The notes below the pieces were generated by a model. That model worked only from the letters and a program-made list of their open reading frames with translations, was not told the DNA's origin and ran no database searches. From Comamonadaceae bacterium 2PF (lineage in GTDB: Bacteria > Pseudomonadota > Gammaproteobacteria > Burkholderiales > Burkholderiaceae_C), in contig SCMV01000026.1 in assembly GCA_005502875.1 (NCBI GenBank), forward strand, positions 1 through 58,035: a stretch of 58,035 bases of DNA, written 5' to 3'. Position numbers and translations under genes: made by a program. Below, piece by piece: positions 40,549-49,307 of this stretch; the first letter of the stretch is position 1; each line of letters begins with the position of its first letter.

Positions 40549-41564
40549 TTCAGTTCAAGGCGGGCCACGTTGTTGCGGGTAAAAGGTGCAAGGTCAACCG
40601 GCTGGCCACGCACGGTCACCTTCACGCCACCGGCGTGGCCGATGCGCATGCGCCATGGTGACACCCCTCCCATTGCCATCGATTCACCCGCGCGAACGAT
40701 GCGCGACAGGCGGGTGTTGCCACCGCCATCGATGACTTCGACCCAGGAGTCCTCGGTCACGGACAGGAACACAGGGCCATCCACCACCGCGCCAGGTGAC
40801 TGGACGGTCGAGGGCAATGGCTGAGCCAACACCGGCACGGAGGCCGCGAGCGCAGGCCCCTGGTTGGTTGACTGCCCCACCGGGGCCACCGAAGCCGGCG
40901 CCAGCATGCTGACCTCGGATGCCACGCTGGCGGGCAGGGTCGCCGAGGCCTGCGACGCGGCAGGCGCGGCTGAAGCCGCCGGATCCAGCACCAGGGCGTC
41001 TGATGCAGCCGGCACAGGCAAGACGCCATCGGCCGTCTGCTCAGGTGCAGAGGCCTGCGACGCGGCTTCAACGGGGTGGTTATCCCCCTGCCAGCGCGGC
41101 CACTCGAACGACTCGGGCAAGAGGTAGATGACGGCGGCAGCCAGCAGCAACAAAAGGGGTGCCAGCCATTGAGGCCGCAGCAAGCGAGACCATCCGCTTT
41201 CACCACCGCCCTCGAACATCTTGGGCGCCAGCCGGGTTTCTTTGAATGGCTGGTTCAGCGCGGGCTTGTCTGCGGCCAGGGGGCCCACGCGCGCAGCGGG
41301 CAACCCTGCCAGCACCGGCGTCGGATCGATCTTGAGAACCCGGCAAACCGTCTGGGCCAGCGCGCGCGCGAAGCTGGCATCGGGCAATTGGTCCAGGCGC
41401 CCTTCTTCCAAAGCAGCCAGCTTGACCGGCGTGACTTTGAGTGTGGCCGCCAGGTGATCCAGGCTCAGGCCCTGAGCCTCGCGGGCAGCGCGCAAGACCT
41501 CACCCGGCGCACGCGCGCTGGCGTCCGGGGCATTCAAGCCAATCGGCGACGGGCTCTCACTCAT
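40545..41564 (-). CDS. rodZ: Cytoskeletal protein RodZ (helix-turn-helix, DUF4115)
   Basis: A 339-residue single-pass protein. The N-terminal HTH domain (about 20-80, [21 protein letters not shown]) binds MreB in RodZ proteins. A membrane helix lies at about 131-149. An Ala/Ser/Pro-rich periplasmic linker (about 155-265) leads to the DUF4115 domain with [19 protein letters not shown]. It guides rod shape and cell-wall synthesis. ATG 41564 overlaps the pilF end by 8 bp; the longer open frame is not conserved. Confidence 0.93.
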
Positions 41565-42375
41565 CGAATCGTCCCAATTCCAATGCGGTGGCTTCCCGGG
41601 TGCCGGTGAAACGGCGGCGCAGCTGCTCGGCCAGGTCGTCGCGCCCGTTGAAGTTACCAAGGCGGTGCTCCACCCTCGCGGCCAACCACAGCGACTCAGC
41701 CGTCACTTGAGAGGGAACGTTGTTGACGCGGCGAATGTAGAAACGCGCACGATCGAGCTCACCCTCCTTCAGCAACACAGAGGCCAGGTTGAAGGCCGTC
41801 GCCGGGCTGCTCGGGTCGAGCTCGTAGGCCTGCAGCAAGGTGACTTCAGCCGCCTTCAGGTCGCCAGCACGCTGTTGGCAGACGCCACGGGCCAGCAGGG
41901 TCTTGGAGCCAAGCCCGGACTGCGGCAAGGCGGCCGCACGCGCGAACAACGCATCCGCCGCCTGATACTGCCCACGGCGGCAAAGCGACCAGGCGTTGTT
42001 GTGAAGCACGCTGCCATTGTTCGGATCCACGGCCAGGGCCTGACGGAAGCTTTCATCGGCTCGCGCAGCGTCCCCCATGGCGTCGTAGATCAGGGCGCGC
42101 ATCTCGTGGGCCGCAGGCAGGCGCGGATCGATGGCGATGGCTTGCTTGAGCTCATCCAGGGCGGTGGTGAACTGCCCCTGGCTGTAGTAGGTGGACGCGA
42201 GCTCCAGCCGAATCCGCGCGCGCCGACGCAGGTCACCCTCGTCGGAGGCCGTGACGATGTCCTGGCCGTCACGCGAGGCGGCGGGCATCTGCCCGGCACA
42301 ACCGTGCAGACCCAAGATCAGCAGCAGACAGGCGGGCAGGCCAATGGCCCTCCACCCAGAACTCGTCTTCCTCAT
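41557..42375 (-). CDS. pilW: Type IV pilus biogenesis/stability lipoprotein PilF/PilW
   Basis: A 272-residue TPR lipoprotein. The signal ends in lipobox LHGC (Cys26), followed by about six TPR motifs (for example LELASTYYSQGQFTTALDELKQAI). In Pseudomonas and Neisseria relatives this pilotin helps the PilQ secretin assemble. AAGGAG lies 8 nt before ATG 42375. The rlmN-pilF-rodZ-ispG-hisS order is conserved in proteobacteria. No other pilus gene is in the window. Confidence 0.9.
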   Translation of the reverse strand: MRKTSSGWRAIGLPACLLLILGLHGCAGQMPAASRDGQDIVTASDEGDLRRRARIRLELASTYYSQGQFTTALDELKQAIAIDPRLPAAHEMRALIYDAMGDAARADESFRQALAVDPNNGSVLHNNAWSLCRRGQYQAADALFARAAALPQSGLGSKTLLARGVCQQRAGDLKAAEVTLLQAYELDPSSPATAFNLASVLLKEGELDRARFYIRRVNNVPSQVTAESLWLAARVEHRLGNFNGRDDLAEQLRRRFTGTREATALELGRFDE

Positions 42376-42429
42376 GCAGCGGTCTCCTTCAGGACGCACA
42401 GTTTAGGCGCGAGCGAGGCCGGCCGCGGC

Positions 42430-43575
42430 TCATCGTCCCTGGGGTTTGTTGGGGGACGAAGACACGGCCACGGGATGCACCACGACAGGCTGGCGCAACA
42501 TGCGCTGCCCCGCCCGGGTGCGGTCCTGCACTTCGCCGGCCAGTTGCCCACAGGCAGCGTCGATGTCGTCACCGCGGGTCTTGCGCACGGTGGTCACGAT
42601 GCCGGCATCGGCCAGGATGCGTGCAAACGCCTGCACGCGCTCGTTTTTCGAGCGATGCAGACCAGACGCCGGGAACGGGTTGAACGGTATCAGGTTGAAC
42701 TTGCAATGCAAGCGGTCTTTGACCAGCGCGATCAACTCGCGGGCATGCTCGTCGCTGTCGTTGACGCCGTCGAGCATGCAGTATTCGAAGGTGATGAAGT
42801 CGCGCGGGGCGTCAGCCAGGTAGCCCTTGCAGGCCGCCAGCAACTCGTCGATGGGGTACTTGCGGTTCAGCGGCACGAGCTGGTCGCGCAAAGCGTCGTT
42901 CGAGGCGTGCAGAGAAACGGCCAGCGCCACAGGACAATCGCGCTGCAGGCGCTCGATCATGGGCACCACACCCGAGGTGGACACCGTGACCCGGCGGCGC
43001 GACAGGCCGTAGCCGTGATCGTCCAGCATGGTCTTGAGGGCTGGGACCAGCGCAGCGTAGTTCTGCAGCGGCTCCCCCATGCCCATCATCACAACGTTGC
43101 TGATGACCCGCTCGGAGGTGTTGAAACGTTTGCGCAGCGAGTGCTCGGCAAACCACAGCTGGGCGATGATTTCGCCGGTGCTCAGGTTGCGGCTGAAACC
43201 CTGGTGCCCGGTCGAGCAGAAGCGGCAACCCACAGCACAGCCGGCCTGAGAAGACACGCACAAGGTGCCACGGTCGTCTTCGGGGATGAAGACGCTTTCG
43301 ACCGCGTTGCCCTGACCGACATCGAAGAGCCACTTGACGGTGCCGTCGGACGACACGTGCTCGCTGATGACGCTCAGGCTTTCGATCGCGGCCTTGCCCT
43401 GCAACTTGCCGCGCAGGGACTTGGCCAGGTCGGACATCTGCTCGAAGTCAGATGCGCCCTTTTGGTGGATCCAGCGGAACAGCTGGGTGGCGCGAAAGCG
43501 CTTTTCACCCAGTTGTTCGCAGAACGCCGCCAGGCCGTCCAAGTCGAAATCAAGCAGGTTGACACGATCGCTCAT
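42430..43575 (-). CDS. rlmN: Dual-specificity 23S rRNA/tRNA methyltransferase RlmN
   Basis: A radical SAM enzyme that makes 2-methyladenosine at A2503 of 23S rRNA and A37 of some tRNAs. 381 residues. The cluster motif CAVGCRFC gives Cys113, Cys117 and Cys120; the C-terminal catalytic Cys is in [12 protein letters not shown] 43575 agrees with homology ([15 protein letters not shown]). The C-terminal 40 residues are variable. It sits between ndk (43 bp) and pilW. Confidence 0.96.
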   Translation of the reverse strand: MSDRVNLLDFDLDGLAAFCEQLGEKRFRATQLFRWIHQKGASDFEQMSDLAKSLRGKLQGKAAIESLSVISEHVSSDGTVKWLFDVGQGNAVESVFIPEDDRGTLCVSSQAGCAVGCRFCSTGHQGFSRNLSTGEIIAQLWFAEHSLRKRFNTSERVISNVVMMGMGEPLQNYAALVPALKTMLDDHGYGLSRRRVTVSTSGVVPMIERLQRDCPVALAVSLHASNDALRDQLVPLNRKYPIDELLAACKGYLADAPRDFITFEYCMLDGVNDSDEHARELIALVKDRLHCKFNLIPFNPFPASGLHRSKNERVQAFARILADAGIVTTVRKTRGDDIDAACGQLAGEVQDRTRAGQRMLRQPVVVHPVAVSSSPNKPQGR

Positions 43576-43618
43576 GGGAACCACTCGATGACTGAACGTT
43601 GACGGACGTTGCAACCGC

Positions 43619-44044
43619 TCAGCGGCTGTAGACGTTCAGACCGGGGAAGAAGAAGGCGACTTCGACAGCAGCGGTTTCGGCGGCGTCGGAGCCGTGCACG
43701 GCGTTGGCGTCGATCGACTCGGCGAAGTCAGCGCGGATGGTGCCGGCAGCGGCCTTCTTGGGGTCGGTGGCGCCCATCAGGTCGCGGTTCTTCAGGATGG
43801 CGCCTTCGCCTTCGAGCACTTGCACGAACACGGGGCCCGAAATCATGAAGTCGACCAGGTCCTTGAAGAAAGGACGCTCCTTGTGGACGGCGTAGAACTG
43901 TTCGGCTTCGGCGCGCGACAGTTGCACCAGCTTGGCAGCGGCGACCTTCAGGCCGGCGCCTTCGAAGCGGGCGATGATTTGGCCGATGACGTTCTTGGCG
44001 ACGGCGTCGGGCTTGATGATCGAGAGGGTGCGTTCGATGGCCAT
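43619..44044 (-). CDS. ndk: Nucleoside diphosphate kinase
   Basis: A 141-residue kinase balancing NTP pools through a phosphohistidine. Active-site motif NAVHGSD gives His117; [17 protein letters not shown] is the standard start. GGAG precedes ATG 44044 by 6 nt. A -10-like TACAAT on the minus strand lies about 40 nt upstream with no good -35, so it may have its own promoter in the 110-bp gap after rluB. Confidence 0.97.
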   Translation of the reverse strand: MAIERTLSIIKPDAVAKNVIGQIIARFEGAGLKVAAAKLVQLSRAEAEQFYAVHKERPFFKDLVDFMISGPVFVQVLEGEGAILKNRDLMGATDPKKAAAGTIRADFAESIDANAVHGSDAAETAAVEVAFFFPGLNVYSR

Positions 44045-44154
44045 GGTTTCTCCAGGTTCAACTGATAGGGGCAAAACCCTAGATTGTACCGCCCGAATGC
44101 GTCAATCACCTGCACAAGGCCTATGATCCACGCACCCGGTCTGCGGGAATGGGG

Positions 44155-46236
44155 TCACCGGCGACCGCGACGACCACCACCGCCGCCGCCACCACCGCCT
44201 CCACGGTTGCTGCGCCCACCGCCAAAGTAAGCGTCGGCACCGATGTAGCCCACCGATGTCTGCATGGGATCAGGCTGGCGAGGCCCCTTTTGCTGCTTGC
44301 CACCACCCTGCTGACCACCCTGGTCCTGGTCTGGGCGACCGAAACCTGAGGTGATGCGCTTGGAGCCGCTCTTGACGAAACGGCGATCGAAAGTCTGCTC
44401 CAGCGGATTGGGAATGGGGCCGAAGTGATCGTCCTCGTCGTGGTCGTGCGACCCCTGAGCAGCGCGCTCGGCACCATGGCTGCGCGGCGGGCGTTGCCCC
44501 TGCTGGCCACCTTGGCCGCCATGGCCTTGCTGCGGACGGCCACCCTGGTTGATGGGCTGCTGGGCGCCGTTGCCACGTCCTTGCTTGCCACCGCGCTGGC
44601 CCTGCTGCCCCTGCTGGTGCTGACCACCCTGCTGACCGCCACGCTGCCCTTGCTGGCTCTTGTGTTGACCCTGGCCCTGCTGCCCCTGCGGCTTGCCTTT
44701 GCCATTGCCACCACGGTCTTGGTCCTGGCGATCCATGCCGGCCAGCGACTTCACGGCGCGCACATCCGACTCACCCAGCTCGGCCCACACACCTCGGCGC
44801 AAGCCATGCGGCAACACGATCGCACCGTAGCGAACACGGATCAGGCGGTTGACGGTCAAGCCAACGGCATCAAACAGCTTGCGGACTTCGCGGTTGCGAC
44901 CCTCGGTGATGACGACGCGGTACCACTGGTTCACGCCTTCGCCCTGGCTCTTGCTGATGGACAGGAAAGAGGCCGCCTGGCCTTCGATCTCCACGCCCGT
45001 CAGCAGGCGCTCACGAGAGGGCTCATCCAGCGTACCCAGCACACGCACCGCGTACTCGCGCTCCACGCCAAAGCGCGGGTGCATGAGCTGGTTGGCCAAC
45101 TCGCCCGAGTTCGTGAACAAGAGCAGGCCTTCCGTGTTGAGGTCCAGGCGCCCCACCGACATCCACTTGCCGTTCTGCAGGCGCGGCAGGCGACGGAAGA
45201 CCGTCGGGCGACCTTGCGGGTCGTCGTGGGTGACGACCTCACCCACGGGCTTGTGGTACGCCAGGATGCGAGCGGCCGGCGGCGCGATGCGCACCTTGAT
45301 GGGCTTGCCCGCCACCTTGACGCGGTCACCGTGCGAAATGCGCTGTCCAACGTGGGCAACCTGGTCGTTGACCTCGATGCGCCCCTCTTCGATCATTTTT
45401 TCGATGTCGCGGCGCGAACCCACGCCCGACTGCGCCAGCACCTTCTGGAGCTTGGGCGCATCGGGCTCGGGGCGCAGCACCCGCTTGTAGGGGCCGGACG
45501 GGTCAGCCTCGGCACCCTCGGCCTCTTCCTCGTGAGCCTGATCGAACTCGCCCGACAACAGCTCGGCGAACACCTCGCTGGCCTGCTGCTCAGCCATGGC
45601 CGAGCGGCGATTCAGGCGCAACTCGGTGCCATCGTCTTCGCCCTCGGCAAAAGCAGCAGCACCTTCAACCGAATCGACGACCTCACCTGCCTGCTGGGCA
45701 TCCCCCTCCACGCGCGGAGCGCGATCGCGGTCCCGATTGCGACGGCGGCGGTCACCCCGCCCCGTGCGAGGCTCACGATTCTCTCGTCCCTCCGAAGCGC
45801 CTTCACCGGCCCCCTGAACAACATCCGACCCCGTGCTCAATGCTTCGTCGCGAGGCAAGGCAGCAACAGGCTCGGCCGCCAGGGCGGGCTGAGCCGACTC
45901 GACCTCAGGCGCACCGGACTCAACGGCGACGTCCTCGACCGCCTTTCGACGCGGCGCACGCTTGCGGGCCGGGACGGCAGGCTCTTGAGCAGCCGATGGA
46001 TCGCCAGAGGCGTCCACCACAGCATCGGACACCTCGGCATCGACCTTGCGACGGCGGGGAGCGCGCTTGGGAGGCTCCGCCTCATCGGCCGGCGCGGCAG
46101 CACCGGGGGCTTGCTCAGGAGTCGCTTCAGCGGCCTCCACGGCCTTGGTACGACGGGCACGCTTGGGTTTGACCGCCTCTTCGGGGGCGGGTGCGCTGTC
46201 TTGTGAGTCAGGCATGGGCAGGGAGTCGGTGGTCAT
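44155..46236 (-). CDS. rluB: RluB-type 23S rRNA pseudouridine synthase with long low-complexity ends
   Basis: A 693-residue protein, more than twice the length of E. coli RluB. Only residues about 260-500 are the enzyme: an S4 RNA-binding domain (KLQKVLAQSGVGSRRDIEKM), then the RluB/E/F catalytic motif GRLDLNTEG with Asp365. RluB modifies U2605 in helix 93 of 23S rRNA in E. coli. Residues 1-260 are Ala/Glu/Pro with basic patches (PKRARR, PKRAPRRRK, RKRAPRRK). Residues 501-693 are Gln/Gly/Arg-rich and end in a Gly10 run before RRGRR. It overlaps scpB by ATGA, the usual scpB-rluB pair. Such tails occur in Burkholderiales RluB but are poorly conserved. Confidence 0.92.
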   Translation of the reverse strand: MTTDSLPMPDSQDSAPAPEEAVKPKRARRTKAVEAAEATPEQAPGAAAPADEAEPPKRAPRRRKVDAEVSDAVVDASGDPSAAQEPAVPARKRAPRRKAVEDVAVESGAPEVESAQPALAAEPVAALPRDEALSTGSDVVQGAGEGASEGRENREPRTGRGDRRRRNRDRDRAPRVEGDAQQAGEVVDSVEGAAAFAEGEDDGTELRLNRRSAMAEQQASEVFAELLSGEFDQAHEEEAEGAEADPSGPYKRVLRPEPDAPKLQKVLAQSGVGSRRDIEKMIEEGRIEVNDQVAHVGQRISHGDRVKVAGKPIKVRIAPPAARILAYHKPVGEVVTHDDPQGRPTVFRRLPRLQNGKWMSVGRLDLNTEGLLLFTNSGELANQLMHPRFGVEREYAVRVLGTLDEPSRERLLTGVEIEGQAASFLSISKSQGEGVNQWYRVVITEGRNREVRKLFDAVGLTVNRLIRVRYGAIVLPHGLRRGVWAELGESDVRAVKSLAGMDRQDQDRGGNGKGKPQGQQGQGQHKSQQGQRGGQQGGQHQQGQQGQRGGKQGRGNGAQQPINQGGRPQQGHGGQGGQQGQRPPRSHGAERAAQGSHDHDEDDHFGPIPNPLEQTFDRRFVKSGSKRITSGFGRPDQDQGGQQGGGKQQKGPRQPDPMQTSVGYIGADAYFGGGRSNRGGGGGGGGGGRRGRR

Positions 46237-46907
46237 GGGGAAGGGGAAAATGGTTCGATTGGGTCCGCAGGCGCCAACTCATGGGTGGCAGCCTCGACTG
46301 AAACGGGGTCAGGGGCAGATTCGGATTCGGGTTCGGATTCAGGCTCAGGCTCGGGATCAAGACCCGGCAACAAGGCCTGGCCGACCGGCAAGCCATCGAG
46401 CGTTGGCAACTGGGCCAGCGAGGACAGCCCCATGTCGTCCAGGAACTGGCGAGTGGTCGCGAACAGCGCAGGCCGACCCGGTGCGTCGCGGTGCCCGATG
46501 ACCTCGACCCAGCCTCGGTCTTCGAGCTGCTTGACGATGTGCGAGCTCACCGTCACACCGCGGATGTCTTCGATGTCGCCGCGGGTCACAGGCTGCTTGT
46601 AGGCAACGATGGCCAGCGTTTCGAGCGTGGCCCGGGAATACTTGGGCGGTTTTTCAGGATGAAGGCGATCCAGGTGAGCCTGGACATCGGGGCGAGTCTG
46701 GAAACGCCAGCCCGTGCCCACCTCAACCAACTCCACCCCACGCCCCGACCATTGCTCGCGGATGTGCCCCAACATCGCCAGCACGCCATCGGCGGAAACC
46801 GTGTCGTCGAAAAGCTGCCGCATCTCGCGCAGCGACATTGGCTGGTGCGAGCACAGGAGCGCAGCTTCAAGGATGCGGGTCGCATCCGGCGTTTCAAGGA
46901 TGTCCAT
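46233..46907 (-). CDS. scpB: Segregation and condensation protein B
   Basis: Kleisin-partner (kite) protein that works with ScpA and SMC in chromosome organisation. 224 residues from ATG 46907. Two winged-helix domains carry LEAALLCSHQPMSLREMRQLF and RATLETLAIVAYKQPVTRGDIEDIRGV; the tail is Glu/Ser/Pro-rich. The frame is open to 47003 but that part is unlike ScpB. scpA is not adjacent in this window. Confidence 0.94.
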   Translation of the reverse strand: MDILETPDATRILEAALLCSHQPMSLREMRQLFDDTVSADGVLAMLGHIREQWSGRGVELVEVGTGWRFQTRPDVQAHLDRLHPEKPPKYSRATLETLAIVAYKQPVTRGDIEDIRGVTVSSHIVKQLEDRGWVEVIGHRDAPGRPALFATTRQFLDDMGLSSLAQLPTLDGLPVGQALLPGLDPEPEPESEPESESAPDPVSVEAATHELAPADPIEPFSPSP

Positions 46908-47247
46908 CTTGGCGATGTGAACTGCCCGACCGCATCGCGGCGGCCTCACGGCAGCATTGAGCTCTGCTACAGCACGGTTCCGAAATCGCTCGGTGAGTTT
47001 CACGCGGGAACGCGCAAAACGTACACATCAACAACGGAACGCTGTTGGAGTCAGGCCGTTCAGCGGCCTGCGATCAAATCAAAAATCAGGGGGTGCCTGG
47101 TAGGCGCATGGCGGGCGACCCTCGCTGGCGCAACCTGCGCCCGCCGGGTTGGCCCGTCCGACACAGCAGGCAATCGGCCATGTCATGACAGGAACCTGTC
47201 TTGGTTGAACCACTATACACCAGTTTGCGCCCCGGATCGGGGGCAGA
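46908..47247 (-). promoter_or_regulatory. 340-bp gap upstream of scpB with small dyads
   Basis: No gene is supported here. It holds a hairpin CAGGCCG/CGGCCTG (47052-47070), a perfect GACAGG-AA-CCTGTC dyad (47187-47200) overlapping the palindrome TGTCATGACA (47181-47190), and a CCCCG/CGGGG hairpin just past the rluD stop. The scpB-rluB promoter should be in this stretch, but I see no clear -35/-10 pair. Confidence 0.4.
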
Positions 47248-48351
47248 TCATTTCACCGCGTTTTCCAACTCTGCCCAGGCCGTCGCCATGTCAACGGGCA
47301 AAGGCGCCTCGAATTGCATGGCCTCGCCGGTGATCGGATGCACAAAGCCCAGGCGCGCAGCGTGCAGGGCCTGTCGGGTCATGCCCAGGAGGGGGGCGCC
47401 GCCGTACAACGCGTCGGCCACCAGCGGGTGACGGCGGCTGCTCAGGTGCACGCGGATCTGGTGCGTGCGACCGGTGTGCAACGTGCACAACACACCGCTG
47501 ACCCAGCGCGCCGGGCGGTCCTCGTCGTGCCGCCCAGCCAGGGACGGCTGAACCAGACCGCACAGCAGACGCTGCACGTCGGTGCGGGCCGGCTTGCCAG
47601 AGGGCACCACCGCCATGCGCACGCGCGTGACGGGATCGCGCCCGATCGAAGAAGCGATGCTCACCGCATCCGGCACCTGGCCATGCGCCAGCGCGAGGTA
47701 CTGCCGCTTGACATCTCGCGCCGCGATGGCCCGGCTCAGCGCGGTCACGGCCTCCAACGTCTTGCCCACCACCATGAGGCCGCTGGTGTCCTTGTCGAGG
47801 CGATGCACGATGCCAGCCCGAGGCAACCCGGAGGCGCCCGGGTGGTGCGCGAGCAGCCCGTTCATCAGGGTGCCCGACCAATTGCCCGCCGCAGGGTGAA
47901 CCACCAGCCCTGCCGGCTTGTCGACCACCAGCAGGTGCTCGTCCTCGAAGACGATGGGCAGCGCCATGGGCTCGGCCACAAAGGCCTGGCTCTGGGCCGT
48001 GGCCCTCAAGACGATGTCAATGACCTGCCCTTGCGCGACCTTGCGCGAAGCCGACGTCACGACCTGCCCCCCCACTTGCACCTCCCCCGCCTCGATCAGG
48101 CCCTTGAGGTGGCTGCGGGAATAGGCAGGAATGCACCCACTCAACCAGGCATCCAGGCGCTGCCCATGGGCCTCGGCAGCCACCTGGAGCTGCCGGCTCC
48201 CCGTTGGTTCGGACCCATCGGTCAGGACCGCTCGGGAAGCGCCCTCCTCCTCGCCCTCATCGTCGAGGGCGTCGTCAACCCCCTCGATCTCAGGCTCGGA
48301 CGGAGACGGGGCCTGGGAGGCAACGGAGGATGAGGATCGGCGTCGGGACAT
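47248..48351 (-). CDS. rluD: 23S rRNA pseudouridine synthase RluD
   Basis: Makes pseudouridines 1911, 1915 and 1917 in helix 69 of 23S rRNA, important for 50S assembly. 367 residues. The S4 domain (about 60-115, RLDAWLSGCIPAYSRSHLKGLIEAG) precedes the catalytic motif HRLDKDTSG, Asp186. The first 50 residues are Ser/Pro and acidic (DDALDDEGEEEG), a lineage-specific extension. Divergent from bamD, a conserved pairing in proteobacteria. Confidence 0.94.
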   Translation of the reverse strand: MSRRRSSSSVASQAPSPSEPEIEGVDDALDDEGEEEGASRAVLTDGSEPTGSRQLQVAAEAHGQRLDAWLSGCIPAYSRSHLKGLIEAGEVQVGGQVVTSASRKVAQGQVIDIVLRATAQSQAFVAEPMALPIVFEDEHLLVVDKPAGLVVHPAAGNWSGTLMNGLLAHHPGASGLPRAGIVHRLDKDTSGLMVVGKTLEAVTALSRAIAARDVKRQYLALAHGQVPDAVSIASSIGRDPVTRVRMAVVPSGKPARTDVQRLLCGLVQPSLAGRHDEDRPARWVSGVLCTLHTGRTHQIRVHLSSRRHPLVADALYGGAPLLGMTRQALHAARLGFVHPITGEAMQFEAPLPVDMATAWAELENAVK

Positions 48352-48374
48352 GAAGAGCGTGGGCGACTAGCTTC

Positions 48375-48404
48375 TATACTGCGCACTCTGGCGCTGCAAG
48401 GCGG
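48375..48404. promoter_or_regulatory. Putative divergent promoter between rluD and bamD
   Basis: TATACT (48375-48380) is a plus-strand -10 candidate for bamD. The same bases overlap a minus-strand TATAGA with TTGCAG 15 bp upstream, a candidate for rluD. Neither is consensus, and both assignments are by eye. Confidence 0.35.
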
Positions 48405-48470
48405 GATTGAAGGCGGCACAACCGCCCCTGACACAACGTGAAACTGCTGAAGACCACCCCGAAGACCCCG

Positions 48471-49307
48471 ATGACAGAATCCTCACGTGGCTTGCTGGCC
48501 GCCTTCATGGCGATGTGCATGAGCGTGATGTTGGTGGCCTGTGGCTCGACGCCCCAGGACGAGTTCGCCAACATCGCGTCAGACAAATTGTACGCAGACG
48601 CCAAGGACGACGCAGCCGAAGGCAACTACGAGCTGGCGATCAAGAAGCTTGAAAAGGTCGAGGCGCGCGCTTCAGGCACCCTGCTGTCGCAACAGGCCCA
48701 GATCGACCTGGCTTACGCCTACTTCCGCACCGGCGAAAAAGCACAGGCCCTGGCCAAACTCGAGCGATTCATCCGCCTGCACCCCACCAGCCCGGCACTG
48801 GACTACGCCTTCTACCTGCAGGGCCTGGTGAACTTCAATGAAAACCTCGGCCTGTTCGGCAAGCTTTCGCGCCAGGACCTGGCCGAGCGAGACCAGCAAG
48901 CCTCGCGCGACGCATACGAGTCGTTCAAGCAAGTGGTTGAGCGGTTCCCGCAATCGCGTTACGCAGAAGATGCGCGCCTGCGCATGAACCACGTCGTGAA
49001 TTCGCTGGCCGCCGGTGAGGTGCACGTGGCCCGCTACTACCTGCGCCGTGGTGCCTACCTTGCTGCAGCCAACCGCGCGCAGCAAGCCGTCAAGGAATAC
49101 AGCCAGTCTCCCGCCGTTGAAGAAGGCCTTTTCATCATGGCGCAGGCTTACGACAAGCTTGGCTTGGTGCCCCTGCGTGACGACACCTTGCGCGTGCTGC
49201 GCCAGAGCTTTCCCAACAGCGAATTCCTGTCCGCAGAATTGGCCGGCGGCACCGGCACGGCGGGAGCCACCAACAAGGCCAACAAGCCCTGGTGGCAGCT
49301 TTGGTGA
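48471..49307 (+). CDS. bamD: Outer membrane assembly lipoprotein BamD
   Basis: The essential lipoprotein of the BAM complex. About 278 residues from ATG 48471, with lipobox LVAC giving Cys24; a GTG at 48438 would add 11 residues to the signal. Five TPR-like repeats follow, including SDKLYADAKDDAAEGNYELAIKKLE and FYLQGLVNFNENLGLFGKLSRQDLAERD, the BamD signature. Its stop codon is directly followed by the convergent aceK stop, with no terminator between them. Confidence 0.95.
   Translation: MTESSRGLLAAFMAMCMSVMLVACGSTPQDEFANIASDKLYADAKDDAAEGNYELAIKKLEKVEARASGTLLSQQAQIDLAYAYFRTGEKAQALAKLERFIRLHPTSPALDYAFYLQGLVNFNENLGLFGKLSRQDLAERDQQASRDAYESFKQVVERFPQSRYAEDARLRMNHVVNSLAAGEVHVARYYLRRGAYLAAANRAQQAVKEYSQSPAVEEGLFIMAQAYDKLGLVPLRDDTLRVLRQSFPNSEFLSAELAGGTGTAGATNKANKPWWQLW

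Noticed and set aside
44425..46206. Hydrophobic 593-codon plus-strand frame that looks like a membrane protein
   Set aside because: The Leu/Ala-rich part is the complement of the Gln/Gly-rich RluB tail (CAG/CAA on one strand give CTG/TTG on the other). No start signal.
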